A DNA stretch of 59,299 nt from Akkermansiaceae bacterium. GTDB taxonomy: Bacteria > Verrucomicrobiota > Verrucomicrobiia > Verrucomicrobiales > Akkermansiaceae. The stretch covers positions 1 to 59,299 of the forward strand of contig CAIXKE010000041.1 of assembly GCA_903919975.1 (NCBI GenBank), written 5' to 3'. The notes beneath the pieces are model-generated. The model was not told the origin of the DNA and made no database searches. It was given only the letters and a program-made list of their open reading frames with translations. The first letter of the stretch is position 1, and every line of letters starts with the position of its first letter. Position numbers and translations under genes: made by a program. Below, piece by piece: positions 56,588 through 59,299 of this stretch.

Positions 56588-57811
56588 ATGAACAACGTCC
56601 TTATCATCGGAGCCGGCGGAGTCGGCAATGTCGTCGCCCACAAATGCGCCATGGTTCCCGAAGTCTTCGGCGAAATCACCCTCGCCTCACGCACTGTTTC
56701 CAAGTGCGACGCCATCGCCGCAGCCGTCAAACAACGCACCGGCCGGACCATCGCCACCGCCCAGGTGGATGCCGATAACCCCGAGGAAACCGCCGCCCTC
56801 ATCCGCAAAACCGGCGCGAAACTCCTGATCAACGTCGCCCTGCCCTACCAAGACCTCCACCTCATGGAGGCCTGCCTCGCCGCCGGATGCGACTACCTGG
56901 ACACCGCCAACTACGAACCGAAGGATGTCGCAAAATTTGAATATTCCTGGCAATGGGCTTACCAAGACCGCTTCGAAAAAGCCGGCCTCTCCGCCTTGCT
57001 CGGCTCCGGATTCGACCCCGGCGTGACCAATGTTTACACCGCTTGGGCGCTCAAACACCACTTCGATGAAATCCACACACTCGACATCATCGATGTGAAT
57101 GGCGGCAACCACGGCAAGGCCTTTGCCACCAATTTCAACCCAGAAATCAACATCCGCGAGGTCACCGCCGAGTGCCGCCATTTCGAAAACGGCACTTTCG
57201 TGGAAACCCCGCCGATGTCCCTCCACCAACCCTTCACCTGCCCGCAGGATGTCGGCACCTACGAGATTTACCGCATGTATCATGAGGAACTCGAATCGCT
57301 CGTAAAACACATCCCCACCATCCAACGCGCGCAATTCTGGATGTCGTTCTCGCCCAATTACTTGAAACACCTCGAAGTGCTCGGAAACGTCGGCATGACT
57401 CGCATCGATCCCGTCATTTACAACGGAGTCGAAATCATCCCCCTCCAGTTCCTCAAAGCGGTCCTCCCCGACCCCGGCGACCTCGGAAAATCCACCAAAG
57501 GCCGCACCTGCATCGGCAACGTCATCACCGGCCTCAAGGACGGAAAATTCAAAGCCATCTACGTTTACAACATCTGCGACCACGAAGCCTGCTTCGCCGA
57601 AGTCGGCTCCCAAGCCATTTCCTACACCACCGGCGTCCCCACCATGATCGGTGCCAAACAACTGCTCGCCGGATCCTGGCGGAAACCCGGGGTCTGGAAT
57701 ATCGAGCAACACGATCCGGACTCGTTCATGGCCGATCTCAACACCCACGGCCTCCCATGGCAATGCATCGAGTTGACACGCGAGCAAGCCGGGGCCTTTG
57801 TTGTGGCTTGA
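56588..57811 (+). CDS. Carboxynorspermidine synthase (saccharopine dehydrogenase family)
   Basis: 407 aa. Rossmann motif VLIIGAGGVGNVVAHKCA (residues about 4-21). LINVALPYQDLHLMEACLAAGCDYLDTANYEP and GSGFDPGVTNVYTAWALKHHFDEIHTLDIIDVNGGNHG are characteristic of the carboxynorspermidine/carboxyspermidine dehydrogenase clade. It reductively condenses aspartate semialdehyde with a diamine for spermidine-type polyamine synthesis. The matching decarboxylase is not next to it. ATG at 56588 begins at the first strand. Confidence 0.9.
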   Translation: MNNVLIIGAGGVGNVVAHKCAMVPEVFGEITLASRTVSKCDAIAAAVKQRTGRTIATAQVDADNPEETAALIRKTGAKLLINVALPYQDLHLMEACLAAGCDYLDTANYEPKDVAKFEYSWQWAYQDRFEKAGLSALLGSGFDPGVTNVYTAWALKHHFDEIHTLDIIDVNGGNHGKAFATNFNPEINIREVTAECRHFENGTFVETPPMSLHQPFTCPQDVGTYEIYRMYHEELESLVKHIPTIQRAQFWMSFSPNYLKHLEVLGNVGMTRIDPVIYNGVEIIPLQFLKAVLPDPGDLGKSTKGRTCIGNVITGLKDGKFKAIYVYNICDHEACFAEVGSQAISYTTGVPTMIGAKQLLAGSWRKPGVWNIEQHDPDSFMADLNTHGLPWQCIELTREQAGAFVVA

Positions 57812-57872
57812 TCTCACACCCATTGAAAAACAACACTCCCGCAAGCCGTTACCATGACTTGTCACATCCGAT

Positions 57873-58940
57873 ATGATTGAAACCACCGAGCGCCTGATCC
57901 TGCACCTCGAAAAGAGCAGACAAGGAGCCGAGCCCCCGATCTGTGCCATCGACACCGAGGCGGATAGCCTTCATCGCTACCGGGAATCCCTCTGCCTCGT
58001 TCAATTCGCGGTCCGGGGCGATTCCGTCCTCATCGATCCGCTCGCCATCGAAGACCTCAGCCCACTCGGCGCATACCTCGCCGAGGCCACCGTCTGGATG
58101 CATGGCGCGGATTACGACATGACCATGTTCAAACGCCAATTCGGCGCACTTCCCGCCGTGGTCTATGACACCCAAATCGGCGCCCGATTGCTCGGCGCAC
58201 GCCGCTTCGGCCTCGGCGATCTGGTGAACCAATACTTCGGCATCGAACTCTCGAAATCCTCCCAAAAAGCCGATTGGGGAAAGCGCCCGCTCTCCCCCAA
58301 AATGATCGAATACGCCCTCAATGACGTCGATTATCTGCTCGAAATGGGCGATATGATCGTCGCCAAACTCAAGGACCTCGCCCGCTACGATTGGTTCGAA
58401 GAAAGCTGCAGCGCCGCCCGCCAAAAAGTCCTCGATCGCGATGACTCAAAAGAGGAAGTCTGGCGCATCTCGGGCTCCGGCAAGCTCGACCGCCGCGGCC
58501 TCGCCTTCCTCAAAGCCCTCTGGCAATGGCGCGACGTCGAAGCCGCCGCATGGGACCGCCCCTCGTTCATGGTCGCTCCCAACCGCGAAATTCTCGCCTG
58601 GAGCATCGACCTCGCCGCCGGAAAACGCATTTCACTCCCCCACCATTTCCGCCCGGATCGCATGAAACGCTTCCGCACCGCCCTCGCCGCCGCCGAAGCC
58701 CAAACCGAAACCGAATGGCCGCAACGCCCGCCCAGCAATCGCAGAAAACGCGACAAAGATTTCGAACGCAAGGTCGATGACCTCATCAAACTGCGCGAAA
58801 CCGCCGCCGGAAAACTCGACATCGAGGGCTCCCTCATCGCCCCACGCGCCGTCCTGGAATGCCTAGCTGCAGAAGACGCCAAGCCCTCAGACCTGCTCCT
58901 GAATTGGCAGCTCGAATGCCTCGGGTTCGAAGAATCCTAG
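57873..58940 (+). CDS. rnd: Ribonuclease D
   Basis: 355 aa. DEDD exonuclease motifs: IDTEAD (about residue 26), MHGADYDMTMFKRQFG, and YALNDVDYLLEMGD (Asp and Tyr of motif III). An HRDC-like domain follows (GLAFLKALWQWRDVEAAAWDRPSFMVAPNREILAW). The enzyme trims tRNA and other RNA 3' ends. It lies 61 bp after the polyamine gene. The C-terminal extension has a basic run (NRRKRDKDFERK). Confidence 0.9.
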   Translation: MIETTERLILHLEKSRQGAEPPICAIDTEADSLHRYRESLCLVQFAVRGDSVLIDPLAIEDLSPLGAYLAEATVWMHGADYDMTMFKRQFGALPAVVYDTQIGARLLGARRFGLGDLVNQYFGIELSKSSQKADWGKRPLSPKMIEYALNDVDYLLEMGDMIVAKLKDLARYDWFEESCSAARQKVLDRDDSKEEVWRISGSGKLDRRGLAFLKALWQWRDVEAAAWDRPSFMVAPNREILAWSIDLAAGKRISLPHHFRPDRMKRFRTALAAAEAQTETEWPQRPPSNRRKRDKDFERKVDDLIKLRETAAGKLDIEGSLIAPRAVLECLAAEDAKPSDLLLNWQLECLGFEES

Positions 58941-59036
58941 GGAAGTAAGGACCGCGTTCATTCTAAACGCTATGTATCACGGACATTCTGTCCGCTTCTC
59001 ACGGCCTTGTCACAACGTAGCGCTGGCTAAGCTGTC

Positions 59037-59299
59037 GGAGCGCGTGCATTCTGCGCGCTGTTGGATGACGGACATACTGTCCGGCGCGTCGCTGCGCGGA
59101 AGACGGGTGACAGAATGTCCCCCGTCCGGCAGCCGACAAAATATCGGCGCTCCTTGCCGGAGCGCGTGCATTCTGCGCGCTGTTGGATGACGGACATACT
59201 GTCCGGCGAGTCGCTTCGCGGAAGACGGGTGACAGAATGTCCCCCGTCCGGCAGCCGACAAAATCTCGGCGCTCCTTGCCGGAGCGCGTGCATTCTGCG
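59037..59299. repeat. 122-bp tandem repeat running off the window end
   Basis: Units begin at 59037, 59159 and 59281 (GGAGCGCGTGCATTCTGCG). The first two are nearly identical and the third is cut by the window edge. Each unit holds short palindromes (CGGACATACTGTCCG, and GACGGG...CCCGTC around GTGACAGAATGTC). A degenerate half-unit with CGGACATTCTGTCCG lies at 58961-58996. Reading frames through it are artefacts. Confidence 0.92.

Noticed and set aside
56687-57955. Long 422-codon open frame on the minus strand opposite the polyamine gene
   Set aside because: It mirrors the well-supported carboxynorspermidine synthase, has GC-rich antisense composition and no recognisable motif.
59037-59299. 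122-bp tandem units as a CRISPR array or coding repeats
   Set aside because: Units abut without unique spacers, and the apparent proteins have no start context and are read on both strands.

Overview
The window looks like a chromosomal stretch from a GC-rich Gram-negative bacterium of the Verrucomicrobiota. This is inferred from gene content (TonB/ExbBD clusters, a type II secretion operon without ATPase, OpgG, ThuA, TPR proteins, PPi-type phosphofructokinase) and from intergenic repeats of the kind common in that phylum. No rRNA or tRNA gene is visible to fix the taxonomy.

Layout. 0-2.3 kb: tonB-exbB-exbD (minus). 2.6-7.1 kb: acetolactate synthase ilvB-ilvN, a CvfB-like S1 protein and PPi-dependent phosphofructokinase. 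7.5-14.5 kb: a plus-strand operon of two secreted tetratricopeptide-type proteins, ExbB, two ExbDs, and a protein with a TonB-like N-terminus but a terpenoid-cyclase-like repeat domain at its C-terminus. 14.5-17.1 kb: an AlkC-like DNA alkylation repair protein carrying coding minisatellites, a small membrane protein and a zinc-ribbon protein.

17-29.3 kb is an accessory island. It holds toxin-antitoxin loci (VapBC, RelBE, HigBA, a second VapBC, HipBA, Phd/RelE/HigA-like), several broken copies of such genes, and a restriction-like block: DNA methyltransferase, a 198-aa unknown, a McrB-like AAA ATPase and a DUF2357/McrC-like PD-(D/E)XK nuclease. From 26050 down to 21991 every gene junction is a 4-nt ATGA overlap, and the nuclease follows after a 3-nt gap. 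The VapBC pair, a PIN-domain stub and the restriction genes could therefore be one transcript. This is the best candidate for an under-described system here.

29.5-42.4 kb: a Ski2-like helicase with DUF3516, a nucleotidyltransferase with a small partner protein, OpgG, a probable signal recognition particle RNA gene (found from sequence and pairing), a nine-haem c-type plus b-type cytochrome resembling CbcL, a ThuA protein, a divergent UvrA paralogue, and a VapB whose VapC is internally deleted.

42.4-50.6 kb: a type II secretion operon in the order GspG-H-I-J-K-L-M, an accessory protein and secretin GspD (minus), with no GspE or GspF in the window. 51-55 kb: a second nucleotidyltransferase module, two ribbon-helix-helix-like proteins, an AT-richer trimeric autotransporter adhesin with perfect 63-bp repeats, and a lipoprotein. 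55-59 kb: a DUF4143 ATPase, carboxynorspermidine synthase, ribonuclease D, then a 122-bp tandem repeat running off the end.

All positions, motifs and overlaps were read by eye from the sequence. Family names come from recognised motifs, without database searches.
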